Below are positions 32,196 through 40,097 of a stretch of 64,000 bases of DNA, piece by piece. A program made the translations under genes and the position numbers. This DNA comes from Micromonospora humi. GTDB taxonomy: Bacteria; Actinomycetota; Actinomycetes; Mycobacteriales; Micromonosporaceae. The stretch lies in contig NZ_FMDM01000003.1 of assembly GCF_900090105.1 (NCBI RefSeq), forward strand, positions 124,001 to 188,000, in the 5' to 3' direction. A model generated the notes under the pieces. It had not been told where the DNA came from. It searched no databases and saw nothing but the letters and a program-made list of their open reading frames with translations. Within the stretch, counting starts at the first letter, position 1; every line of letters begins with the position of its first letter.

Positions 32196-33173
32196 GTGAC
32201 GGATCAGCAGAATAAACTTAGGCAAACGCTAAGCCGGTATGCTGTCGGGCTAGCGGGCTTGGTGACGATAGTCGGCGGGGCGGTGCTGGCTGGTCGCGAC
32301 GGCACGTTAACCCTCGACGAACTACTCTCCGCGATCGGTCTCAACTTGATCGCTTCGGTGATATTTGCCGTGACGTTCTTCCTGCTCAGTACGAGAGTTC
32401 AGGAGCAGATACTTCTCGATGTAGTCCGTGAGCACAATAGCGAGTTGCGTGGCGAATTGGTCAGGACCATGGGCGGCCACTACGACAGGTTTCTTCCCGT
32501 GGCGGTCTATCCTCCGAGTGACGAATTCAATCCAAGATTCAACGAGGCTATAAGCAACAGTCTCGCGTCAACCAATCTATATGCTTTTCGAGGAGTGAGC
32601 GCGAAGTACGTCGCGGCTCGTCTTCGCCGTTCTCCTCACACTCCGCAACAGGTGAAAATTGCAATGCTCGACCCGCGGGCGACGAAGGCCGTCTGGCGAG
32701 CGGCATCCGATAGACAAAGACGCGAAGCGCCGAACCCAGTGGATGAGGAGTTGTTTCACCGGATTGAGGACGAGGTCCTAATGTCAATCGTCGCACTCTT
32801 CGATTGTCGTCACATCTGTCCAATCGATATCGCCCTGAGTGCGGCGACCGGCACAACAAGGATAGAGATATTCGATGACTTCGTGTATGGCTCGTGGTAT
32901 CGGCATCCAGAGGCCGAAGAGTTCAACTTTCCGGAGACCTTCTGCTTCAGGGCAGGTTCCTTTTTCTACGAGTACCAGCGTCTGGAGTTATTCCGGAGAT
33001 TGGAGATAGCTGAAGAAAAAATCAGTTTCGATTCAGGCACGCCGGAGGGAGAGTTACTCAGCACCCTCGGTTCGGTGGCGCGCCGTGAAGTGTCTACCGA
33101 AGACGTAGCGGGCTGGCGAGAAAAATACGCCATCTACATGGGTTCTTTCGCAGAGCACCTTCGACGCATCTAG
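32196..33173 (+). CDS. Two-TM protein with cytosolic C-terminal domain, unknown function
   Basis: The 325-residue protein has two membrane helices near the N-terminus (about residues 13-31 and 42-62), a short coiled linker with REHNSELRGELVRTMGGHYD, and a cytosolic domain with LYAFRGVSAKYVAARL, VKIAMLDPR, RIEIFDDFVYGSWYR and FNFPETFCFRAGSFFYEYQRLELF. That pattern, with an LDPR-like strand then a hydrophobic strand ending in FDD, recalls C-terminal domains of stand-alone nucleotide or phosphodiester-handling proteins, but I cannot assign a family. The GTG at 32196 has AGG and GAGG just upstream. It is AT-richer than the host and contains three TTA codons. It is the first of three accessory genes in a row. 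Confidence 0.7.
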   Translation: MTDQQNKLRQTLSRYAVGLAGLVTIVGGAVLAGRDGTLTLDELLSAIGLNLIASVIFAVTFFLLSTRVQEQILLDVVREHNSELRGELVRTMGGHYDRFLPVAVYPPSDEFNPRFNEAISNSLASTNLYAFRGVSAKYVAARLRRSPHTPQQVKIAMLDPRATKAVWRAASDRQRREAPNPVDEELFHRIEDEVLMSIVALFDCRHICPIDIALSAATGTTRIEIFDDFVYGSWYRHPEAEEFNFPETFCFRAGSFFYEYQRLELFRRLEIAEEKISFDSGTPEGELLSTLGSVARREVSTEDVAGWREKYAIYMGSFAEHLRRI

Positions 33174-33261
33174 GCGCACGCGGTGAATGCGGAGTTGGTG
33201 ATCGTCGCTGGGGTGTAGGATGACTTGCCTCAGATCCTCGCTCGCAGCAACGGAAGAATAG

Positions 33262-33897
33262 ATGTCCTCCTTTTTTGGCCACGCGTCACCGCTACACGGC
33301 TTTCCCGTGCTTGATCCCCTGCCCTGGCAGCAAAATCCATATGCGGCTCGCGAGCAGGCTGTTGCCTTGCTCCAAGCTGAAACGGGGCCGTTTGGAGCTT
33401 TTTCGGCATGGTTCGCCCAGCTCTCGAGCGACGAGTTCTATGAGGTCGATCATCGATCGGTTGAAAAGACCACCCACAATAAGTGGTACTTGGGCCACCG
33501 TCGGCGATCCTATTACGTATGGCTCCACCAATATCAGTCGCCGGCCATTTTTGCGCAGGCCGGCAGATTTGCGGCTAGCGTACACAATCACCGATATGCT
33601 TTTTGTTCGCTAGTGCTGTCGGGTGCATTAACTGTCACGAGGTTTACGATAAAAGACGATGATGTTGCGGTACCTGCGGAAACGTCGGTCTTAGGTGTTG
33701 GGTCGACAATGAGCTTGAGCTCAGATGACGTTCATAGAGTTGATGCGGTAGAGAAGAACACGCTGACATTGCTCATCCAAGCGCACGAATCGCGGCACTA
33801 CAGTACCCGCTATCGATTGGCCGATGGCAGTCGCGACATGATTCCGGACCACACGGCCCAACGCGCGGGCCTCCTTGCATTGCTGAAGCGTAATTGA
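33262..33897 (+). CDS. Cupin-like protein, unknown function
   Basis: This is a 211-residue protein with a probable double-stranded beta-helix core: FAASVHNHRYAFCSLVLSGALTVTRFTI, then LGVGSTMSLSSDDVHRVDAVEKNTLTLLIQA and HYSTRYRLADGS. The HNHRY and DVHRVD His residues would form a cupin metal site, suggesting a dioxygenase or isomerase-like enzyme. GGAAGA precedes the ATG by 4 bases. It is AT-rich with two TTA codons, and the FkbM methyltransferase starts one base after its stop, so the two are one transcript. The substrate is unknown. Confidence 0.7.
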   Translation: MSSFFGHASPLHGFPVLDPLPWQQNPYAAREQAVALLQAETGPFGAFSAWFAQLSSDEFYEVDHRSVEKTTHNKWYLGHRRRSYYVWLHQYQSPAIFAQAGRFAASVHNHRYAFCSLVLSGALTVTRFTIKDDDVAVPAETSVLGVGSTMSLSSDDVHRVDAVEKNTLTLLIQAHESRHYSTRYRLADGSRDMIPDHTAQRAGLLALLKRN

Positions 33898-33898
33898 A

Positions 33899-34888
33899 AT
33901 GCAGGTAGATTTTTCGTTAAACTCAGTCAGCTTGTGGCGATTTCGTCGAATGCGACAGCTGAATAAACTTCTGTGTAGAGGTTGGCCCGGAAATTCGATT
34001 GGCCTCCAGTATGCCCTGGCTCGGCGGCTCCTCCCGTCAATTCGAGGTTGTATTGACGTTCCCACGCAATACGGATTCGACATTCTGCTCAGAGTAGATC
34101 CGCTGGGAGGGCCGCTCCAGGGCTCGGTGGAACGGAACATCTATTACTTGGGTACCTATGAAGCTGGCACGTTGCACGAAATTGGGCAGATGCTTTCGCG
34201 GCGCTCGGGAGGGAGTTGCTTCGTAGACGTGGGAGCTCATTGCGGATTGATGTCACTGTTCGCGGCCCATCGGGCCGGCGCACGGACTGTTGTTGCGATG
34301 GAGCCGGCCGAAGAAATGTATGAAGTCCTCGCTTCTAATATGAAGCGACATGATGTCGAGTTCGCCACCAGCCACTGCTTCCAGGTGGCCGTGGGTTCAA
34401 AGCGAGGGGTGACTTCCTTGCTGCGCGACCCAAATAATAGTGGAGCTACGAGAGTGGTTGAGGGCCCGACCTCCAGTGCGCTTGTGCCGATGGTGACGCT
34501 CGACGAGATCATCGCAAGAACCGAACTATCCCGAGTGGATCTAATAAAGATTGATGTTGAAGGACATGAGCGTGATGTTCTTGCGGGAGCGAATGAAACG
34601 ATTGCTCGTCATCGCCCCGATTTGATCCTTGAATATGATTTTTCCGAACGCGACACTCATCTTATTGACGATCTGTGCAGGCTCGGCTACGATGTTTATG
34701 TTTTGAGTCGATCACGGCACATAGTGTCAGACTTAGTTCCTTTTAAGGATATTGCGCACACTCGTTCGAGCGTGGATAACCTGTTTTGCTTCCCCCGGCC
34801 ATGGGCAGAGAGCTTCTCACCAGCTTCGGCCGCGCAGCACTGCACCCTGAGGTCCCCCCATCCGAGGGCGCCGGGTGCGGATTGGTGA
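33899..34888 (+). CDS. FkbM-family SAM-dependent methyltransferase
   Basis: This is a 329-residue class I methyltransferase. The SAM-binding motif FVDVGAHCGLMSLFAAHRAG lies at about residues 107-126, the second strand AMEPAEEMYEVLASNM follows, and the FkbM signature VDLIKIDVEGHERDVLAGA is at about 214-232. FkbM enzymes O-methylate sugars or secondary metabolites. The gene starts one base after the cupin-like gene. Composition changes inside it: up to about 34790 it is AT-rich, after that GC-rich, so the last 30 or so residues (from RPWAESF) may be a read-through into host sequence replacing the original C-terminus. Confidence 0.85.
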   Translation: MQVDFSLNSVSLWRFRRMRQLNKLLCRGWPGNSIGLQYALARRLLPSIRGCIDVPTQYGFDILLRVDPLGGPLQGSVERNIYYLGTYEAGTLHEIGQMLSRRSGGSCFVDVGAHCGLMSLFAAHRAGARTVVAMEPAEEMYEVLASNMKRHDVEFATSHCFQVAVGSKRGVTSLLRDPNNSGATRVVEGPTSSALVPMVTLDEIIARTELSRVDLIKIDVEGHERDVLAGANETIARHRPDLILEYDFSERDTHLIDDLCRLGYDVYVLSRSRHIVSDLVPFKDIAHTRSSVDNLFCFPRPWAESFSPASAAQHCTLRSPHPRAPGADW

Positions 34889-35095
34889 GTGGCAGACCGA
34901 GCCTGCCGTTCTCGTCAGCCACGCTGGATGCCCTCCCGCGCGGCCTTTCAGGTCCGCGAGGGGCTTCTCCCGCCACGCGGAGTTGGCCTACCCCGGTAGC
35001 GCACATCAGCCAACGGGCCGCCGGCCTACCAACGGTCGGAACGTCCGCCGCTAGGCGGCGCATGATCCGCAAGACGATGTCCGGGGGAGCGTCGT

Positions 35096-35101
35096 TAGGA
35101 T
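35096..35101 (+). promoter_or_regulatory. rnpB promoter -10 box
   Basis: TAGGAT matches the actinomycete -10 consensus TANNNT and ends 6 bases before the first base of the RNase P RNA P1 stem at 35108, the expected spacing for the transcript start. AAGACG at 35071-35076 is a weak -35. Upstream, CGCCGC-TAG-GCGGCG (35046-35060) is a perfect hairpin. Confidence 0.6.
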
Positions 35102-35107
35102 GGGGGC

Positions 35108-35528
<421 letters not shown>

Positions 35529-35533
35529 CCACC

Positions 35534-35563
35534 AGCTCAGAGCCTCGATCATGGCTCTGAGCT
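35534..35563 (+). terminator. Hairpin just downstream of rnpB
   Basis: AGCTCAGAGCC-TCGATCAT-GGCTCTGAGCT is a perfect 11-bp stem with an 8-base loop, 5 bases past the P1 helix. It could terminate rnpB. The left arm is in the attachment repeat and the right arm is in the element, so the hairpin would be a product of the integration. Confidence 0.6.
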
Positions 35564-35924
35564 GGTTCTATGTCCGGGCGTCGATGGTCGTTCATGGTCA
35601 ACTTTGGCCCGGCGTTTGACGCCCTGACGACGCCCTAGACGCCCTGGAGACGCCCTGAGCGCCGGCTCAGACTGACCTCTCCTCGGGTCGGGTTGGCTGC
35701 GCCGCTGTGGGCCGTCTGAGGGGCCGCCGCTCGATGGTTCCGGAGCGGGGCCGGCGGCTGCGGGGGAGGGTCGGACACGTCCTGGTGGTGGAGCTGGTGC
35801 CGCGACCCGGTGATCCGGTGGCAAGCCAGTCCCGGGGTTGGACTGGCGCGGCAGACGGAAGCCCTGACGCACGACCAGGCCGGCCCGCTGGCTTCCGTAG
35901 CGGCCTCGGTGATCCCATTCGTGG
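35564..35924. other. Left-end region of the element without a recognised gene
   Basis: The 361 bases contain repeated GACGCCCT units (35618-35658) and an otherwise GC-rich stretch. Open frames on both strands (for example 35667-36083 minus and 35707-35928 plus) have Arg/Pro-rich products without family resemblance and are not supported as genes. Confidence 0.4.
35618..35636 (+). repeat. Left arm-type direct repeat of the element
   Basis: The 19-mer GACGCCCTGACGACGCCCT is identical to 39438-39456. Further GACGCCCT units follow to 35658. Its symmetrical placement inside both att copies suggests integrase arm-binding sites. Confidence 0.6.
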
Positions 35925-36158
35925 ATGACGTGGGACGAGTGCGTGCCGGAGCTGCTGGAGCACCTGGGGGAGATGGGCCTGGTCGCGATGGTCAAGATCG
36001 ACGGGGAGCGGGAGCGCAAGCCCTGGACGGTGGTGGTCTCGGGTCAGCGGCTCCCTGGTCAGGCGATCAGGGTCGATGGCCATAGCCTTGAGGACTGCCT
36101 ACGCCGTCTGGTCGCCACGCTTCATGAGCGCTTTCCGAATGAACTCGCGCTGAGCTGA
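35925..36158 (+). CDS. Small hypothetical protein
   Basis: This 77-residue acidic/amphipathic protein reads MTWDECVPELLEHLGEMGLVAMVKIDGE at its N-terminus and ends RRLVATLHERFPNELALS. Its alternating hydrophobic pattern looks like a folded alpha/beta protein. The ribosome-binding site is weak. It is the first gene-like segment inside the element. No family recognised. Confidence 0.5.
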   Translation: MTWDECVPELLEHLGEMGLVAMVKIDGERERKPWTVVVSGQRLPGQAIRVDGHSLEDCLRRLVATLHERFPNELALS

Positions 36159-36211
36159 GATCGCGACCGTGGGGCGGTGCCTTGATCCAAAACAGAGCAA
36201 TTCGGCAAGGT

Positions 36212-36239
36212 GCGATCGGCTCACAGCGATCGGCTCACA
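36212..36239 (+). repeat. Tandem 14-bp repeat
   Basis: GCGATCGGCTCACA occurs twice back to back. The 20-base unit at 36224-36243 recurs with one mismatch at 37071-37090 on the other side of the kinase gene. Confidence 0.65.
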
Positions 36240-36250
36240 GTGTGGTCCGA

Positions 36251-36291
36251 CAACTGATGTGCGACACAGATCCGCCAGGTGATCCGCGACG
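36251..36291 (+). repeat. Left copy of a 41-bp inverted repeat flanking the kinase gene
   Basis: The reverse complement of this segment matches 37022-37062 at 33 of 41 positions, including GATCACCTGGC and TGTCGCACATC. The pair brackets the P-loop kinase gene. Confidence 0.6.
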
Positions 36292-36358
36292 GCGCGTTGA
36301 ACCTAGAGGTACATGAGTGCACTTGGAGGCACGCAGCCCCGTAGACGCCGGGGTTCTG

Positions 36359-36940
36359 TTAGGTCCAATCTCGCCCGGCTTGCGCCCACGCGTTCCGGTC
36401 TACTGGCTGAGGGCCCTGCTGCAGCCAAGTGAGGATGCGCCCGGCCTGTTCCTGCGGTGTCCCGAAGGACGACTCCACGCGGAGAGCTTGGTCGGAGTAG
36501 GGGAAGGCGTCGGCGCGTTCGCGGACGAGATCCTCGTCGAGATCCGTGGCTTGACGCCGCGCCCGGAACCTGGTCACTGCCTCGTCAGAAGCCACGAAGA
36601 ACTCAACGATCCATAGCGGCGCAGGGGAGCCGGCTAACGCTTTCAGCAGGCTGCCACGCTGATCACGACGCGCATAGGTGCATTCAAGGAACACAGTCTG
36701 TCCCCGATCGACGAGCATCCGAGCCAGGAGATGCGCGCCGTCGTAGGCCCCCATGCGGTCGTCGCGGTTCCTGTCGGACGCAGGAAAGAGGAGGTCGAAC
36801 AGAGCGTCGACCTCCAGGTGCCTCCGTCCGGGCTGAGACGCCATCGCCTTGACGACCGTGCTTTTACCCGAGCACGGAGGGCCTGAGAAAACGACGATCC
36901 CATTGCCGGTCATATCTGCTGGCAGGTGGTCGTCGGCCAC
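36359..36940 (-). CDS. P-loop (AAA/zeta-toxin-like) small-molecule kinase
   Basis: This is a 193-residue nucleotide-binding protein. The Walker A loop GPPCSGKST lies at about residues 20-28, followed by HLEVDALFDLLFPASDRNRDDRMGAYDGAHLLARMLV, VFLECTYARRDQRGSLL, and RFRARRQATDLDEDLVRERADAF, a lid-like Arg-rich segment. The layout matches AAA_33-type kinases such as chloramphenicol phosphotransferase-like or zeta-toxin-like proteins. GGAGG lies 8 bases before the GTG at 36940, so that start is preferred over an ATG at 36964. No antitoxin partner is adjacent. It is element cargo, bracketed by a 41-bp inverted repeat. Confidence 0.75.
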   Translation of the reverse strand: MADDHLPADMTGNGIVVFSGPPCSGKSTVVKAMASQPGRRHLEVDALFDLLFPASDRNRDDRMGAYDGAHLLARMLVDRGQTVFLECTYARRDQRGSLLKALAGSPAPLWIVEFFVASDEAVTRFRARRQATDLDEDLVRERADAFPYSDQALRVESSFGTPQEQAGRILTWLQQGPQPVDRNAWAQAGRDWT

Positions 36941-37021
36941 AACTGAAACCTCCGAACGGATCATGGGGCCGAAGTGTCGAGAGCCTACCCGGGGCGACCG
37001 CCCGCGGATGCCCCGCCGAGG

Positions 37022-37062
37022 CGTCGCAGATCACCTGGCCGACGCATGTCGCACATCCGTCG
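37022..37062 (+). repeat. Right copy of the 41-bp inverted repeat
   Basis: This is the partner of 36251-36291 (33 of 41 after reverse complement). It is followed by the 37071-37090 copy of the 20-bp direct repeat. Confidence 0.6.
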
Positions 37063-37178
37063 ACGGAGGACAGCGATCGGCCCACAGTGTCGTGCCCCGG
37101 GACATGCTTGACAGTTGCGTCCCAGCAGATACTTGACAAGATCGCGCCAGGGCACCGGTTGTCGGATTGACGTACGCG

Positions 37179-37955
37179 TCAGACGCAATCCCAGAAGAAG
37201 CGGCCTTCGCGGAGGTCCGGAGAGAGGAAGGCGTATCCGGTCCCTCCGCCGAAGTTGAGGGCGTAGGCGTCATCGGGTCCGTGGCCCTCGCCGCCGTCAA
37301 GTTGGAAGTGGAACCGCCAGTCGGCCGGTATTCCCTGAAGATCGGTCTGCCATAGGTGGGCCTTGCCCCCGACGTAGCTGTAGGGCGGAAGCTCGCTGCC
37401 GTGCGCATCGACAGCGTCGGTGAGGTCCAGCAGTACGCCTGCCCGTTCGGCCTCTTGGCGTGCGATCTCCGCGTCCAGGGTTGCCTCGGCGGCTGGGTCC
37501 GGTGGAACCAGGTCCACGGCGAGTTCGACGCCTACATGCTCGTCCCATGTCGTGCCCCGTCGCCACAGGGACGGACCGGTGGCCGTGTCGGTCGTAGCGA
37601 TGAAGGGTGGGATGCGGCCACAGGGTTGAACCAGGAGTGCGTTCTCGCCGGCCTAACCGTCGAAGGTCTCGGCCGTGCCTTGAGGATCGTCGGTGACGAA
37701 CAGGTAGGCGAGACTCATGGGTTCACCGGGAATGGGGATCTGGCCGACGAACATCATGGGTGTCCCCAGGCTACGAGACAGCGGCCAGGTGGGCGGTCCG
37801 AGCCAAACGGGTTGGCCGCCTAGCTTCGCTCGCGGCACGTGAATGGGCGCCTCTGCTGGTAGCAGCCGCATCTGCAACCGGGGAAGTAGCCAGGCATCGC
37901 CAGGCCCGGTGCAGTCCTGCTGGATCGTGACGGGGACCGGTGGCACTCCACTCAT
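37179..37955 (-). pseudogene. DUF1963-like gene interrupted by an in-frame TAG
   Basis: Reading from the ATG at 37955, the first 100 codons give MSGVPPVPVTIQQDCTGPGD, then LGGQPVWLGPPTWPLSRSLG and FVGQIPIPGEPMSLAYLFVT, ending TFDG. The next codon is TAG (37653-37655). The same frame then continues AGENALLVQPCGRIPPFIAT through HLWQTDLQGIPADWRFHFQL and NFGGGTGYAFLSPDLREGRF to a TGA at 37179. Together they form a 258-codon protein resembling DUF1963/YwqG proteins. A single G-to-T change (GAG to TAG) would explain it. The gene is probably dead, although 100- and 112-residue pieces could be made. Confidence 0.8.
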
Positions 37956-38018
37956 CAGGCGATGCTAGGCGGAGTCGGATGGCATCGGCAGCCGCGGAGG
38001 TTGTCTAGGCCGTTAAGC

Positions 38019-38746
38019 GGCGCGGCCGTCGACGACGAACGGATCGCGAAGAACCCGTGTTCGGCGAAGTCGGTCACCGCGCCGCGACCGGTGCAGCGTC
38101 GGGTGGTGCCGCTGCGCTACGACCAGGTTTCGGCAATCCGCGGTGGCCTCGCCCAGCGGTACCGGGCGATGGTCGATCTGGGCGCCGGCTGCGGTCTGCG
38201 GCAGGGCGAAATCCTGGGGCTCGGCGTCGACGACATCGACCTTGACGCCGGGTGGGTGCACGTCTCGCGTCAGGTCAAGCTCGTCCGCTCCCGGCTCGTC
38301 TTCGGCCTGCCCAAGAACGACCGGGACCGCCGGATACCGCTGCCCGACTCCGTCGCTCTGGTGCTGCGTCAGCACATCGACGACTTCCCGCCGGTGTCGC
38401 TCACCCTGCCGTGGGAGAACCCGGCCGACGAGGAGCGGGTGACGGTGCCGCTGCTGTTCACCACCACCCGGCGGGGTGCGATCAACCGGCACACCTTCGA
38501 CGACAAGAGTTGGCGCCCTGCCGTACGGGCGGCCGGCATCACGCCGACCCGGGCCACCGGCATGCACGCGCTGCGCCACTTCTACGCCTCGTCGCTGCTG
38601 GATGCGGGGAAGAACATCAAGGCCCTGGCGTCGTACCTCGGCCACGCCGACCCTGCTTCACGCTCCGGGTCTACACGCACCTGATGCCGGCCAGCGAGGA
38701 ACACACCAGGCAGGCCATCGACAACCTGTACCGGGCAGCGACGTAA
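38019..38746 (+). pseudogene. int: Tyrosine recombinase (integrase), truncated and frameshifted
   Basis: The catalytic core of a phage-type tyrosine recombinase is readable: AAVDDERIAKNPCSAKSV, then GAGCGLRQGEILGLGVDDID with the first catalytic Arg, HALRHFYASSLLDAGKNIK with the HxxR box, and GHADP. After GHADP (about 38653) one base is missing and the frame moves, the rest FTLRVYTHLMPASEEHTRQA with the catalytic Tyr being in the +2 frame. The N-terminal arm-binding and SAM-like domains before AAVDDERI are absent. This was probably the integrase that put the element into rnpB. It is not functional as a single polypeptide. Confidence 0.85.
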
Positions 38747-38847
38747 GCATTGGGTTTCTGATGGCCTCATATGGTTCTCCACTGCTACCTCTGTCGTACG
38801 TCCGAGTTAACGTCCCGCAAGGTGATGAATTCACACGGGAGGATCGG

Positions 38848-39447
38848 ATGGCTCAAAGTCGCGGAGCGATGCCCAGCCTGTACCGGGTAGCGGAGTATTG
38901 GATGCCTCGTTATGAGGCAATTTTCCCCAATCTCTATGCCCATTACATCGGCTGGGGCGAGCCGTTCTGCTTCAGGTGCAGTTGGCTGGCACCAGTTGAC
39001 GACACGCAGGGAAGTCTTGCTGCGGTGTGGAGATCGGCAGGTGGGTGGTTGGAGAGAGCGCATCTGCATGACTGGGCGCTCGGCGGCTCGAACGAACCTG
39101 AGAACCTGGTTCCCCTCTGCCGGCAATGCCACGACATCATGCCCGAGTTCTCTTGCAGGCAGGCTGCGATCTCCTACGTCGCCGAGGGTGTTCGTAAGAA
39201 CTGCTGGTGGCAGCTGTACACAGATGGAACGTTCGGAGCAAGCGCAGGCTTTCCCAACCCGCCCTTCAAGGCGAAGCTGTTACGTGACGCCTACGTTCGG
39301 TTCGTCGAGGTTGAAAGGCTGGTCGGGGCTGCCACCAACGGCGATGAGAGTGCTGTGATGCGAGTCCGGCACCTGATTGGCGATCCGTCCTGGCCTGCCC
39401 TCCCGTCGAGAGGTGCCAGTGTTCAGTCGGAAAGTCAGACGCCCTGA
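38848..39447 (+). CDS. HNH-type nuclease-like protein
   Basis: The 199-residue protein has a CFRC Cys pair, then LERAHLHDWALGGSNEPENLVPLCRQCHD, the ββα HNH motif with the H-N-H residues and a second Cys pair (CRQC). It likely is a metal-dependent endonuclease. GGGAGGA precedes the ATG at 38848 by 5 bases; an ATG at 38761 is in frame but lacks a ribosome-binding site. It is the last gene before the right attachment repeat. Whether it helps element transfer, defence, or has decayed function is unknown. Confidence 0.75.
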   Translation: MAQSRGAMPSLYRVAEYWMPRYEAIFPNLYAHYIGWGEPFCFRCSWLAPVDDTQGSLAAVWRSAGGWLERAHLHDWALGGSNEPENLVPLCRQCHDIMPEFSCRQAAISYVAEGVRKNCWWQLYTDGTFGASAGFPNPPFKAKLLRDAYVRFVEVERLVGAATNGDESAVMRVRHLIGDPSWPALPSRGASVQSESQTP

Positions 39448-39456
39448 CGACGCCCT
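39438..39456 (+). repeat. Right arm-type direct repeat of the element
   Basis: It is identical to 35618-35636 (GACGCCCTGACGACGCCCT) in the same orientation and lies 54 bases inside the right attachment repeat. Confidence 0.6.
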
Positions 39457-39509
39457 GAGAGGCTGTTAGGAGGGTGAAACGCCTGCTCAGAGCACGTGCA
39501 CCCTTCACA

Positions 39510-39556
39510 ATCCGGCATACAGGTCGACTCGTCCGTCGCCCACCAGCGCAGAGCCG
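39510..39556 (+). repeat. Right attachment-site repeat (second copy of the rnpB 3' end)
   Basis: It matches 35498-35544 at 45 of 47 positions. It has no RNase P RNA upstream of it, so it is a duplicated fragment, and host genes resume to its right. Confidence 0.9.
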
Positions 39557-39646
39557 GCCGGTCGTCCGCCGCGCCGAGTGCCGTTGCCGTTCTGCCGCGA
39601 GCGAAGCCGCTTGTCCGGTGGCGGGGGCGCTGGCGAGGATCGGTGG

Positions 39647-40003
39647 ATGGATCTCCATACTGCGGAACGGCAACTCCAGGCCGCTCAGCGCGGCGGCGAT
39701 GTCGAGGCCCTCGACGCGCTTCTCCACCCCCGGGTCGTGGGCGCCGGACCCGATGGCGCGATCTTCTCGAAGGAAGACGACCTGGAGAGCCATCGCTCGG
39801 GGGCCCTGCGGATCACGAACCTGGTGGAGGAGTCGCTCGACGTCCAGGAAGACGGTGAGACCGGGATGACGCGGATGGTCGCCGCGGTGGACGCGGTTCA
39901 GGGCGGCACTGTGGTGTCCGCGCGGTTGCGCTACACCCGGCTGTGGGTGCGTGAGGACGGCAGATGGCAGGTGTTGGCCGCCACCATCGTCCCGGTCCGG
40001 TGA
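39647..40003 (+). CDS. SnoaL-like/DUF4440 family protein
   Basis: The 118-residue protein has the NTF2-like cone-fold pattern: MDLHTAERQLQAAQRGGDVEALDALLHPRVVGAGPDGAIFSKEDDLESHRSG, then ITNLVEESLDVQEDGETGMTRMVAAVDAVQGG and YTRLWVREDGRWQVLAATIVPV. Such proteins bind or isomerise small molecules; DUF4440 members are often uncharacterised. It is the first host gene after the element. No clear ribosome-binding site beyond GAGGAT precedes the ATG at 39647. Confidence 0.8.
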   Translation: MDLHTAERQLQAAQRGGDVEALDALLHPRVVGAGPDGAIFSKEDDLESHRSGALRITNLVEESLDVQEDGETGMTRMVAAVDAVQGGTVVSARLRYTRLWVREDGRWQVLAATIVPVR

Positions 40004-40097
40004 CCACTTCAATGGGGAGGCGGCAGCGTGAGCGGGGACGCCACCTCGGCTGCGAAATCCGTTGTCCGGTCGTCGGAGCCCCGTGCTAGAAAGCCGG

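Noticed and set aside
35667..36083. Minus-strand frame at the left end of the element as a replication or regulator gene
   Set aside because: Product is Pro/Arg-rich, overlaps the 35925 gene, and shows no motif of Rep, KorSA or Xis.
39510..39556. Second RNase P RNA gene
   Set aside because: Only the last part of CR-V and P1 is present; none of the other conserved regions occur upstream.
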